From NCBI GenBank assembly GCA_030426085.1, contig JAUHYW010000058.1:1-64000 (forward strand): a stretch of 64,000 bases of DNA, read 5' to 3'. A program made the translations under genes and the position numbers. Positions within the stretch are counted from its first letter, which is position 1, and each line of letters begins with the position of its first letter. This DNA is from a bacterium. GTDB taxonomy: Bacteria > Myxococcota_A > Bradymonadia > UBA7976 > UBA1532. The notes under the pieces are model-generated. The model made no database searches and was not told the origin of the DNA. It saw only the letters and a list, made by a program, of their open reading frames with translations. Of the stretch, positions 25,761-35,556 are shown one piece after another.

Positions 25761-27542
25761 TCAGCCGTCGGCCGGCGGATCCCACGGCACCCGGGGATCG
25801 TCCTCGGGATCGGTGACCCCCGGGGCCGGCGGATCGGCGGGGTCGGTGCTCGCCGGGATGCCTTGCAGCCAGGTGCAGCGGGTCAGCCCCAGCAGCTCGC
25901 CGAGGTGGAGCTGGACCTCGCCCTCTTCGCGGCGGGGGTGCACGACCGCCGCCGCCAGCTCGATGCGCCCGCCGCCGAGCCAGACGATGTGCCGCCGGGA
26001 CAGGGCGGTGTCGGTGAGGGTGGTGTCGTCGTACAGCCGGTGCTCGGCCCGCCGGCTGCCGCTCGCCCGGCCGAGCGCCTCGCCGGGCAGCAGCGCCACC
26101 CGCCGCCCGTCCTCGGGGCCGCTGAGGACCTCGAGGGCCTCGGCCAGACCGTCCGGCTCGCGCCAGGTGTCGTCGGCCTCGGTCAGCTCGGGGTCGGCCA
26201 TCGCCGTCGGGGTCCGCATCGGCCGCCGGGGGTCGTCGAGCAGCACCTGCACCGTGGCCCGGGCGTCGGCCAGCAGGTGAAGCCACAGATCCTCGGGGCT
26301 GAAACCCACCGACAGCTTCGGCCCCAGCCGCCGCAGGCGGGGCGTCGGGCGGATGAGCAGCGGCTCGGTCTGGCGGGGGGCCCAGCCGCCCAGCCGGCTC
26401 TCGAGCATGCGCCGCCGGGCCCCGAAGCGATAGCGCAGCCGCACCAGCCCCGAGCGGGGCGGGGCCTCGACGAGCGCCAGGGCGAGGTGCTCGATGCCCA
26501 CGAAGCCCGACCCGGCCTCCTCGGCGCGCACGTAGGCCGCCTCGATCATCCGGGCCGCCTCGGGGCCGGGCATCGGCCAGCCGTCGGGCCAGCGCTCGCC
26601 CCGCAGGACGGGTGAGGCCAGGCCCGGCACGCTCGCCGCGGTCAGGATGCCCCCGTGCACCACCCGGTGGACCTCGGGCAGCGTGCGGCGGGCGGTGGCG
26701 ATGGCGTCGGCCAGCGCGCGACCGCCGGCCAGGGCCCCGTAGAGCCCGTCGAGGAACGGGCCCACGCTGCCGGCCGGCATCGGGTGGTGGGGTATGAGGC
26801 AGGCCCGGGCGCCCAGATCCATCAGCCGGGCGGTGATGCGCGGCCGGCCCACCGGGCGGGCCGCGCCGGGGAACCACGGCACGACCAGATCGGCCCGGGC
26901 GATGTGATCGGCGACGTGCACCGCGTCGGCCCCGCCGAGCACGTCGAGCAGCGCGGCCAGCTGCCCCTGGGGCACGATCAAGTGCAGGACGAGGCCATGA
27001 TCGGGCGGCACGCCCACCGCCAGGGAGGTCGACGGGGGCAGCCCCTGGCGCACGCAGCTCCCGTCGATGAGGCGCCGGAGCTGCTCGGCGACCGGGTCGT
27101 CCCCCAGGAGCCGCACCCGGGTGCTCAACCCGGCGCCGACGCGCGGCCGGTCGCGCTCACGGGGGGCGAGGCGGGCGACGATCAACCCGTCGAGGGCCGC
27201 CTCGCCGGTGGGGCCGGGGCGCCCGAGCCCCTCCCAGGGCAGGTTGCGGACGCCGGGCACCACGCTCTCGATGACCAGCAGCATCGACGCCCGGTGGGTG
27301 CGGGCCGCGCCCCGGGCGGCCCCGAACACCCCGGCGAGGGCCGGGCTGGCGTCGAACAGGGTGGACAGCGCCGGCCGGGGGTCGGCGTGCCCCGCCGCGA
27401 GGGCGTCGAGCTCGGCCCGCAGCCGGCGCACCCGAGTGGCCTCGAGGCGGGCCCGGGCCGGGGTCTCGTGAGGCGCGCGGCAGGAGACCCGCCAGCTCCC
27501 GCCGGCGGTGCTCTCGATGCCGAGGTGGATCTCGATGACCAT
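25761..27542 (-). CDS. Multidomain protein: CHAT-like, Clp-N-like and FHA-like domains
   Basis: A 593-residue protein. CCGGAG precedes ATG 27542. Residues about 60-310 look like a caspase-related CHAT domain, best seen in its second half: AVHVADHIARADLVV, then LGARACLIPHHPMPAGSVGP and FLDGLYGALAGGRALADAI. The usual Cys of the second catalytic motif is not evident, so it may be inactive. Residues about 340-385 resemble a Clp N-repeat (MIEAAYVRAEEAGSG then FVGIEHLALALVEAP). Residues about 480-540 resemble an FHA phospho-Thr module (ALGRASGSR, LTDTALSRRHIVWLGGG). It is probably a signalling or conflict protein that reads kinase activity. All domain calls are motif-based. Confidence 0.6.
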   Translation of the reverse strand: MVIEIHLGIESTAGGSWRVSCRAPHETPARARLEATRVRRLRAELDALAAGHADPRPALSTLFDASPALAGVFGAARGAARTHRASMLLVIESVVPGVRNLPWEGLGRPGPTGEAALDGLIVARLAPRERDRPRVGAGLSTRVRLLGDDPVAEQLRRLIDGSCVRQGLPPSTSLAVGVPPDHGLVLHLIVPQGQLAALLDVLGGADAVHVADHIARADLVVPWFPGAARPVGRPRITARLMDLGARACLIPHHPMPAGSVGPFLDGLYGALAGGRALADAIATARRTLPEVHRVVHGGILTAASVPGLASPVLRGERWPDGWPMPGPEAARMIEAAYVRAEEAGSGFVGIEHLALALVEAPPRSGLVRLRYRFGARRRMLESRLGGWAPRQTEPLLIRPTPRLRRLGPKLSVGFSPEDLWLHLLADARATVQVLLDDPRRPMRTPTAMADPELTEADDTWREPDGLAEALEVLSGPEDGRRVALLPGEALGRASGSRRAEHRLYDDTTLTDTALSRRHIVWLGGGRIELAAAVVHPRREEGEVQLHLGELLGLTRCTWLQGIPASTDPADPPAPGVTDPEDDPRVPWDPPADG

Positions 27543-28236
27543 GCCGCTCCGGTCGATCGAACAGGCTCCCCTTCTCAATAGCATGCCCGCCGGTCCACGG
27601 CACGGCCGGGGTGCCGAACCGCGGCCTGAGCGGGCGCCCTGCCCGGGGGGCTTGCACCGAACCGCCGCCCCGGGTCAATCTCGATCTCAGGAGGCGCACA
27701 CAGCCTCCGAGTCCCGCTGAGGGGGCGAACCCGGGGGCCGACGCGGCGGTCGGCGCACCGGGGGGCGGGGACGGGACCCCGCCGCCATCGACCATGCGCC
27801 GAACGAGGAGGTGATCCATTGCAGAATCGCAACACTACGGCTCGTGAGGTGGCGCTGCTCTGACCGCAGCGTCGGGGCATACCCGACGCCACCGCATCCG
27901 GGGGCGCGGACGCCGTAGCCGCGACCGGCTCCACCCCGCCGACCGGCGGCGGATCTGCCCCCGGATTCTCTTCCCCCCTCCCCTTCCATCGCAGTTGAAG
28001 CGCCCGGACGGCCACCACCGCCGACCGCGCTCCGACGCCCTGCCGACACCCCACAGACACCCGCTCGACGACCGGAAACGGTCACCGGGGCACCCCCGAC
28101 ACGATCAGTGACGGGCTCGGTCCACGATCGCGCACCCGTCGGCGAAAAAGCAGGCAAAGGCCGCCGTTTGCCATTAAGATACCGCCCCGGTTCATCGAGC
28201 GGTCGGTGAGCACGTACGGCCCACGAGGAGATTCCG
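27543..28236. other. 694-bp intergenic region without a supported gene
   Basis: This lies between the divergent CHAT-like and DksA-like genes. Open frames here are Arg/Pro/Ser-rich with no ribosome sites or family motifs. AGGAGGTGATCC at 27806-27817 matches a perfect Shine-Dalgarno but is followed by ATT and a nine-codon frame, so no convincing gene results. An AT-richer patch near 28160-28185 (TTGCCATTAAGATACC) may hold the dksA promoter. Confidence 0.5.
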
Positions 28237-28665
28237 ATGGCCACTGAGCCTCAAATCGGCGACCTGCGGGAAGACCCGGACTTCGAAGGGGTGCCCGACG
28301 AGGTCCGCGAGATCCGCACCAAGGAGTTCCGGCAGATCCTCTTCAACGAGCGCAAGCGCATCATGAGCAACGCGCGGCGCACGCTGACCGAGGAGATGAC
28401 CGTCGATCAGGACGACCTGCCCGACGAGATGGACCTCGCCAGCGCCGACTACAACCAGTCGCTCTCGTTCCGGCTGCGGGGCCGGGAGTCCCACCTGCTC
28501 GGCAAGATCGAAGAAGCCCTCGAGCGCCTCGACGACGGCGACTACTGGCGCTGCGAAGAGTGCGACGCCTGGATCGGCTTCCGTCGGCTGCGGGCCCGCC
28601 CGGTCACCAAGCTGTGCATCGTCTGCAAAGAGAAGCAGGAGCACCGCGAGCGGGCCTACGCCTGA
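28237..28665 (+). CDS. dksA: DksA/TraR-family transcription factor
   Basis: A 142-residue RNA polymerase secondary-channel protein. It has a coiled-coil region at about 25-85 (KEFRQILFNERKRIMSNARR, DEMDLASADYNQSLSFRLRG) with acidic tip residues in DLPDEMD, and a C4 zinc finger at about 105-130 (CEECDAWIGFRRL...CIVC). Length and layout match DksA. It modulates rRNA and other promoters with ppGpp. GAGGAGAT lies just upstream of ATG 28237. It stands alone. Whether it is the main DksA or a paralogue cannot be decided here. Confidence 0.88.
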   Translation: MATEPQIGDLREDPDFEGVPDEVREIRTKEFRQILFNERKRIMSNARRTLTEEMTVDQDDLPDEMDLASADYNQSLSFRLRGRESHLLGKIEEALERLDDGDYWRCEECDAWIGFRRLRARPVTKLCIVCKEKQEHRERAYA

Positions 28666-28673
28666 ACCCCGGC

Positions 28674-29630
28674 TCAGCCTCCCGCGCCGGGTGACGCGCG
28701 CCGGGCCTCCAGAGTCCGCTCCTCCAGCCAGCCGACGATCGACGGCCAGACCCGCCGCCGGGCGTCGGGGTGCACGACCAGATCGAGGTGGTTGAACTCG
28801 CGCTCGTCCCCGTTGACCCGGCTCGGCGCGCGCAGCGTCAGCCCCGGCCAGCGGTGGCCGAACGCCCGCGGATCACACTGCCACGGCGGCGCCAGCCCAT
28901 CCCCCGGGGCGGCCACCACCAGCGTCGGCCCCCAGCCGGCCCCCGGCGCCGGCAGCGCCCAGCCCGACCCCCCCGACAGCAGCGACGGCACCGGTGAGGC
29001 CGCCCCCGGCCCGTACCACGCCCGGCGCAGCGTCAGCGGCATCGGGGCCAGCGCCTGACGCACCAGCGGGCGGTGGATCCGGGCCGGCAGCCCGTCGGTC
29101 AGCACCAGCCGCACCACCGAGCGCCCGCCCACCGTCCGCCGGCCCAGATCACGCCACGTCGGCGCGCCGGGCGCGGTCAGCACCCCCCGCATCGCCGCCG
29201 AGAAGCCCCCGCTCGCGAGGGGCGCCCCGACGCCGACCCGCCCCGCGAAACTGGCCCGGGCCCCGAACAGCGCGGTGCCTCCCAGATCGAGCCCCACGCC
29301 CAGCGGCGGCCGCTCCAGGCCGGCGCAGATCGCCTCGATCGCCGCCCGCCACCCGCCGGGATCGGGCCGCCCGCTCAGATCGGGCGCGATGACCAGAAAG
29401 CCCGCCCGGGCCAACACCGGACCCAGCCCGCCGCAGCCCGGCAGATCCCAGATCGCCGGCCGGGTCCCCAGCCCGTGCACCAGCAGCACCGTGCCCCGGG
29501 GCGCGCCCGCCGGCCGCCAGACCCACCGCGCGCCCGCCCGATCGCGCCGGGCGTGCACCGCGCCACCACACCCGGCCAGCCCCAGCGCGCCCAGGCCCCC
29601 GAGCACCGCCCGCCGGCTCGGCTCAATCAC
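28674..29630 (-). CDS. Alpha/beta-hydrolase, Tat-type lipoprotein, Asp at the nucleophile site
   Basis: A 318-residue protein. The signal combines a twin-arginine-like SRRAVLGGLGALGLAGC with a lipobox Cys near residue 21. Alpha/beta-hydrolase features are the oxyanion region LLVHGLGTRPAIWD, nucleophile elbow GLDLGG with Asp instead of Ser, and the C-terminal His in FNHLDLVVHPDA. An Asp nucleophile is known in dehalogenase and epoxide-hydrolase branches, so the change need not mean loss of activity. Its GTG start overlaps the stop of the upstream hydrolase by 8 bp. The two proteins share the HLDL motif and appear to be tandem paralogues. Confidence 0.75.
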   Translation of the reverse strand: MIEPSRRAVLGGLGALGLAGCGGAVHARRDRAGARWVWRPAGAPRGTVLLVHGLGTRPAIWDLPGCGGLGPVLARAGFLVIAPDLSGRPDPGGWRAAIEAICAGLERPPLGVGLDLGGTALFGARASFAGRVGVGAPLASGGFSAAMRGVLTAPGAPTWRDLGRRTVGGRSVVRLVLTDGLPARIHRPLVRQALAPMPLTLRRAWYGPGAASPVPSLLSGGSGWALPAPGAGWGPTLVVAAPGDGLAPPWQCDPRAFGHRWPGLTLRAPSRVNGDEREFNHLDLVVHPDARRRVWPSIVGWLEERTLEARRASPGAGG

Positions 29631-30690
29631 GGGCCACCAGCCAGTCGTGGATCACCGGGAAGACATCCACCGCCGCCGACTCACCGATCGTGAGATCCAG
29701 GTGCCCGTAATCCGCCGCCGCGCCGTTGGCCCGGCCGATCACGACCATCCGCTTGACCGGCGACCGGATCATCCGAAACGCGCCCATCATCGACGCCGGG
29801 GTGCCCAGATGATCCAGCGACCCGGCCACGAAGAGCGTCGGCACCTCGATCGCCCGCATCGCCCCGGTGTAATCCCGCGCGCCGTCCCGCGAGACCAGCC
29901 GCCCGGCGACCAGCGAGTCGAAGAACTGCCGCAGCACCGCGATGGGCAGATCGGCCGTGCCGTGCGCCGCCAGCTTGCGGGCCGCGCCCCGGGGCAGGTT
30001 GTCCAGGTTCCACAAGATGTGCAGCGGGGCCACCGCCGGCTGATCGGCCCACGGCGCGCTCAGGGGCCCCAGCGCGCCGGTGGGCACCTTCGACAGCAGC
30101 CACTCGCCCAGAGGCAGCAGCGCCCCGCTCGCCTCGAGCCACGGCATGTGATGGGGCACCACCGCCGGCGAGCCCACCGCGGTCAGCGAGCGCACCCGGC
30201 CCTGCTCGCCCAGCGGCAGCCAGCCGTACATCACGATGCCGCCCATGCTGTGCCCGACCCAGTGCACCGGCCGCCCGCCGTGGCGGGCCGAGACCGCCGC
30301 GATCGCCGCCGGCACGTCGTAGCGGATGTAGTCGTCCACCGACCAGGTCCACGCCTTCTCGCCGAACAGCCCCGGCTTCTCCGAGGCCCCGCCGCCGCGC
30401 AGATCGAGCGCGTAGACCTCGAACCCCCGCCGCTGCAACCACACCGCGAAGCTGCTGCGGTCATCCAGATCCCAGGTGTAGGTGTTGCTCATGATCCCGT
30501 GGCACAGGATCACCGGATGCCGCCGCCGGGGCGCGCCGGCCCGCGCCGGATAATGCCGCAGCGCCAGGGTCCAGCCATCGGCCGTGCGGGCCTCGATCGA
30601 GCCCGCCTCGCGCACGCCGACCGGATACATCGCGCCCGCGCATCCGCAGAGCGCCCCGGCGAGCAGGCCCGCAGCGAGCGCCCGCCTCAC
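29623..30690 (-). CDS. Alpha/beta-hydrolase lipoprotein
   Basis: A 355-residue hydrolase. The signal ends in the lipobox GALCGC near residue 16. HPVILCHGIMSNTYTWD (oxyanion hole), a normal serine elbow GHSMGG, acid site AGSLDHLG and His site GHLDLTIG make it catalytically complete. The GTG start at 30690 overlaps the PopT-like stop (GTGA), so translation is coupled. It is anchored in the envelope; substrates might be lipids or esters. Its operon with a polyprenyl-phosphate transporter suggests an envelope-lipid role (inference). Confidence 0.82.
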   Translation of the reverse strand: MRRALAAGLLAGALCGCAGAMYPVGVREAGSIEARTADGWTLALRHYPARAGAPRRRHPVILCHGIMSNTYTWDLDDRSSFAVWLQRRGFEVYALDLRGGGASEKPGLFGEKAWTWSVDDYIRYDVPAAIAAVSARHGGRPVHWVGHSMGGIVMYGWLPLGEQGRVRSLTAVGSPAVVPHHMPWLEASGALLPLGEWLLSKVPTGALGPLSAPWADQPAVAPLHILWNLDNLPRGAARKLAAHGTADLPIAVLRQFFDSLVAGRLVSRDGARDYTGAMRAIEVPTLFVAGSLDHLGTPASMMGAFRMIRSPVKRMVVIGRANGAAADYGHLDLTIGESAAVDVFPVIHDWLVARD

Positions 30691-31934
30691 GACCCCGCGG
30701 CCCGATTCCGCCGCCGATCGACCCGGTCGAGCACCAGCACCGCCGCCCCCGCCGCGAGCACGATGCCCACCACCAGCCCCCACGACGTGCGCCCGGTGCC
30801 CGCCTGCTCGAGCACGATCTCCCCCGGCAGCCGCAGCGCGCCCAGCATCAGCCCGGTCAGGGCCATCATCGTCATGTCGTGGGCCCGATCGAACAGCCAC
30901 GCCACCACCCGGGCGAAGCCCAGCATGCCCAGCCCCACCCCGGCGAGGAAGACCCCCACGAACAGCACGTCCGCGCTCCACGCATGCGCCGTCAGCCCGC
31001 TCAGCGGATCCATCGGCCGCCCCAGCCAGCCGAGCACATGCCCCACCGTCTGGTGCAGCGCGGTGAACACCGCGTGGTACTGCCCCAGGAACAACAGCAG
31101 GAACGAGCCCGACAGCCCCGGCAGCACCATCGCCGAGATGGCGATCACCCCGCACAGGAAGATCCACCACAGCGGCGCCCGCTGCTCCTCGAGCACCACC
31201 AGCGCCGGGGTCTGCTCGACCCACGCGACCAGCGCGGCCTTGTCGGTGAAGATGCGGGCGTTCGGCAGCCGCTCGACCCCCGCCTTGGCCAGCACGCCCT
31301 TCTCGTCGAACAGCACCGCCGGGGCCCCGGGCGCCACCGCGTCCCGCTGAGCGATGACCGTATTCGCGTCGGAGTGATGGCGCAGCTTGCCCGGATAGAG
31401 CACCGCCGCCGGCGCGGCGTCCTGCCGGGCCACGCTCAGGGCGATGCCATCCGGCTGGAGCCCCACCACCAGCCAGGCCCCGGCCGCCGCCGTCGCCAGG
31501 ACCAGCGCCCCCGCCAGATTGCGGCTGTGCACCCGGGTCAGCGGGATCCAGGCCGAGGCCAGGATGAGCCCGAAGAACAGCGCGTAGGTCGGCCCCGGGT
31601 GATCGATCATCAGCCCGGTGATCACCTTGCTCAGCCCGACGATGGCCACCGCGATGCCGGCCAGCACCGGGACCAGGACCGCCCAGTGCATCGCCTTGAA
31701 CTCGGCCCACGCCTCGCCCACGCGCCCCTTGAACAGCGGCGCCAGGAAGGCCGGCGAGATCGAGCGGATGGCGTTGATGAACGCCTCGTAGATGCCGGTG
31801 ATGAAGGCGATCGTGCCGCCGCTGACCCCCGGCACCACATCGGCGGCGCCCATCAGGAAGCCCCGGGCGAAGAGCCCGGCGGCGGAGCGGGGGGTGAAGA
31901 CCGGGCGCGGGGGGCGCTGACTCGGATCGGCCAC
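30687..31934 (-). CDS. DUF368/PopT-type polyprenyl-phosphate transporter
   Basis: A 415-residue polytopic membrane protein. The N-terminal DUF368 hallmark is FLMGAADVVPGVSGGTIAFI; the second half repeats it as VIAISAMVLPGLSGSFLLLF. About eight to ten TM helices are visible, with an unusual soluble insert near 180-265 between the two halves (VARQDAAPAAVLYPGKL to LVVLEEQRAP). Family members recycle undecaprenyl phosphate across the inner membrane for cell-wall and glycan synthesis. The GTG start at 31934 is preceded by AAAGGA. It is the first gene of a three-gene overlapping operon with two hydrolases. Confidence 0.85.
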   Translation of the reverse strand: MADPSQRPPRPVFTPRSAAGLFARGFLMGAADVVPGVSGGTIAFITGIYEAFINAIRSISPAFLAPLFKGRVGEAWAEFKAMHWAVLVPVLAGIAVAIVGLSKVITGLMIDHPGPTYALFFGLILASAWIPLTRVHSRNLAGALVLATAAAGAWLVVGLQPDGIALSVARQDAAPAAVLYPGKLRHHSDANTVIAQRDAVAPGAPAVLFDEKGVLAKAGVERLPNARIFTDKAALVAWVEQTPALVVLEEQRAPLWWIFLCGVIAISAMVLPGLSGSFLLLFLGQYHAVFTALHQTVGHVLGWLGRPMDPLSGLTAHAWSADVLFVGVFLAGVGLGMLGFARVVAWLFDRAHDMTMMALTGLMLGALRLPGEIVLEQAGTGRTSWGLVVGIVLAAGAAVLVLDRVDRRRNRAAGS

Positions 31935-32016
31935 GGCGCGTCCTTTCGCAGAGGTGCGGGACGCGCAGGATAGTCCGCCGGGCCGGCGAATCAAGCCGCC
32001 TGTGGAGGGCGCGGCG

Positions 32017-32610
32017 TCAGGCGGGGCGGGGCGCCGGCTGGAACGGAGCCAGGGCCGCGCGCAGGCGACCGTAGGCCCGGTGGGCCCGGATGCGGGCGGC
32101 GCCCTCCTTGATGCCCAGCGAGCGGGCCACCTCGCGGAACGGGCGCTCCTCGAGCTTGTGCATCGCCACCACCGTGCGCTGCGAATCGGGCAGCCCGTCC
32201 ACCGCCGCCCGCACCGCCTCGATGACCTCGAAGCGCTCGGCCAGCGGCGGCCCGCCGCCCGGCGCCGGCTCGGGCAGGGCGCCCTCCCGGGTCAGATCCT
32301 CCCGGGCCCGGCCCCGGCGGCGCATGTCGTCGATGGCGACGTGGCGGGCGATGGACAGCACCCACGGCCCCACCGGCGCGCCCCGGCGGTAGCGGTCGCG
32401 GGCCCGGTGCACCTTGAGGAAGGTGCGCTGCAACAGATCCTCGGCCCGCTGAGGGCCGACCCACCGGCGCAGGTGGTGCAGGACGAGCGGGGCCAGCTCG
32501 GCGTAGACCGCCTCGAAGGCGGCCGAGTCGCCGTCGGCGTAGCGCCCCATCGCGTCGGTGAGGGCCTGCCAGCGGGCGTCGCTCGAGCGGGGGGTGGGGG
32601 CGGTGGTCAT
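32017..32610 (-). CDS. ECF-type RNA polymerase sigma factor
   Basis: A 197-residue sigma-70-family ECF factor. Region 2 spans about 25-95 (AFEAVYAELAPLVLHHLRRW, GPWVLSIARHVAIDDMRRRG). Region 4 spans about 130-185 (DGLPDSQRTVVAMHKLEERP, FREVARSLGIKEGAARIRAH). No C-terminal extension is present. Its ATG overlaps the stop of the upstream AhpD-like gene by four bases (ATGA). No anti-sigma factor is adjacent; pairing with a CMD/AhpD-type gene is seen in several ECF groups. The controlling signal could be oxidative, but that is inference. Confidence 0.88.
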   Translation of the reverse strand: MTTAPTPRSSDARWQALTDAMGRYADGDSAAFEAVYAELAPLVLHHLRRWVGPQRAEDLLQRTFLKVHRARDRYRRGAPVGPWVLSIARHVAIDDMRRRGRAREDLTREGALPEPAPGGGPPLAERFEVIEAVRAAVDGLPDSQRTVVAMHKLEERPFREVARSLGIKEGAARIRAHRAYGRLRAALAPFQPAPRPA

Positions 32611-33206
32611 GGGGCGTCTCCGTTGGATTCGGTTTTGTGCGCGGTGCAGGGCCCGTCGGGGCAGACCCGGGGGAAGTCGATCGGGGTCCGGGCCGACTCA
32701 GCGAGCAGGTTGAGGAAGACATGCATCGAGACGAAGGCGATCAGCTCGACGAGCGCGGCGTCCGAGAACCCCGCCTCGCGCAGCGCCTCGACGTCGCCGT
32801 CGGCCACCACGCCCCGCTTCACCACCAGCTCCCGGGTGAAGCGCAGGACGGCCTCCCGCCGGGGGTCGGGATCGACCGCCCACCGGCTGTCGTCGATGCG
32901 ATCGGGGCACAGCCCCGACCTCTGGCCCAGAGCGGCGTGGGCCGACAGGCAGTAGGTGCAGCCGTTGGCCTGAGCCACGGCCAGGGCCACCTGCTCCATG
33001 AGCGCCGGATCGAGGGCGCTGCTCGTCAGGCAGCCGAACATGCCCAGCAGGTGGTGCAGCACGCCCGGGGCGTGGGCCAGCGTGCGGACCACGTTGGGCC
33101 GCAGGCCGGTGGCCGCGGCGTACTGCTCGACGAGCTTGCGACCCTCGGGGCACAGCTCGGTCGATTCGAGCGGCGGGATCCGGGGCGGGGGGGTGTCGGT
33201 GCGCAT
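32607..33206 (-). CDS. AhpD-like / carboxymuconolactone decarboxylase-family protein
   Basis: A 199-residue protein with the CMD/AhpD redox motif CTYCLSAH (C-x2-C-x3-H) near residue 82 and surrounding helices (MEQVALAVAQANGCTYC, AVLRFTRELVVKRG). AhpD-like proteins reduce peroxides or act as thiol-disulfide partners. It overlaps the ECF sigma gene downstream, suggesting a shared stress response. The start at 33206 gives MRTDTPPPRIPP. It diverges from the regulator at 33393. Confidence 0.85.
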   Translation of the reverse strand: MRTDTPPPRIPPLESTELCPEGRKLVEQYAAATGLRPNVVRTLAHAPGVLHHLLGMFGCLTSSALDPALMEQVALAVAQANGCTYCLSAHAALGQRSGLCPDRIDDSRWAVDPDPRREAVLRFTRELVVKRGVVADGDVEALREAGFSDAALVELIAFVSMHVFLNLLAESARTPIDFPRVCPDGPCTAHKTESNGDAP

Positions 33207-33332
33207 GCCCTCCCCTTACGCAGCGACCGTGCCACGCGCGCCGCGCTCCCGCCGCCGACGCCCCGAACCCGCGCCCCGCCGGGCCCCCGGCCAGCGCCGC
33301 CCCGCCGGCCGGGCGCGACCCCCACCCCGAAG

Positions 33333-33380
33333 TCTCGTGGTCATCACGGGATCTCGTGGCGCCGGCCACGAGATCCCGTG
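33333..33380. promoter_or_regulatory. 16-bp-arm palindrome plus third half-site upstream of the GAF/sigma-54 activator
   Basis: CACGGGATCTCGTGGC (33345-33360) and its complement (33365-33380) flank a 4-base centre, a perfect 36-bp inverted repeat ending 12 bp before ATG 33393. A further TCTCGTGG half-site lies at 33333-33340. It would fold as a strong hairpin in the mRNA leader. It has no T-tract. Likely an operator for autoregulation or for repression of the AhpD/ECF pair at 33206. Confidence 0.7.
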
Positions 33381-33392
33381 TAGCGTCGGCCG

Positions 33393-34895
<1,503 letters not shown>

Positions 34896-34968
34896 GTGGG
34901 CGGCGGGCGGCGGGCGCGTCACGCCCGCGCGCCTCACGGACGTGATCTGCATTCGGTGCCTCGCGCCC

Positions 34969-35534
34969 GCCACCGCGTACGGACCGATGGGCGCCGTCGG
35001 CGCCGCGCCCGTCACCGCGTACGGACCCGATGGGCCCGGCGCACATCGCGCCCACGCCGCTTACGGCGCCGACTCCGCGGGCGCCCATCGCGCCCGCCAC
35101 CGCGTACAGACCCGATGGGCCCGGCGCACATCGCGCCCACGCCGCTTACGGCGCCGACTCCGCATGCGCCCATCGCACCCGCCACCGCGTACGGCGCCGA
35201 CTCCGCGCGTGCACATCGCGCCCGCCACCGCGTACGACGCCGACTCCGTGCGTGCACACCGCGCCCGCACCGCGTACGGCGCCGACTTCGCGCGTGCACA
35301 TCGCGCCCGCCACCGCGTACGGCGCCGACTCCGCGCGTGCACATCGCGCCCTCAACGCGTACATCCCCGATTCGCCGAGTGCACATCGCGTCTGTCACCG
35401 CGTACATCCCCGATTCGCCGAGTGCACATCGCGTCTGTCACCGCGTACATCCCCGATTCGCCGAGTGCACATCGCGTCTGTCACCGCGTACATCCCCGAT
35501 TTGCCGAGCGCACATCGCGTCTGTCACCGCGTCC
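34969..35534. repeat. 42-43 bp tandem repeat array (14 units)
   Basis: The block gCGCGTAC (or CGCTTAC) recurs at 34975, 35017, 35059, 35102, 35144, 35187, 35230, 35272, 35315, 35357, 35400, 35443, 35486 and, degenerate, 35529. Steps alternate 42 and 43 bp, then are exactly 43 for the last four copies, which are nearly identical (GCACATCGCGTCTGTCACCG shared). Left units vary more (GGCGCCGACTCCGCGCGTGC type). No frame is kept, so it is non-coding. The period equals the array at 1-301. It fills the 34896-35556 gap, which holds no gene. Confidence 0.88.
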
Positions 35535-35556
35535 ACGAGGCGCGTCGGCGGGCGGA

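Noticed and set aside
25761-27542. Calling the CHAT-like region an active protease
   Set aside because: Only one of the two catalytic motifs is suggested and the expected Cys is not seen.
27790-27830. 16S rRNA 3' end fragment on the minus strand (GGATCACCTCCT)
   Set aside because: Only about 13 bases match and upstream sequence does not resemble 16S.
28027-28236. Strong promoter call for the DksA-like gene
   Set aside because: TTGCCA and TAAGAT are too close together for a standard -35/-10 pair, so only a general AT-rich patch is noted.
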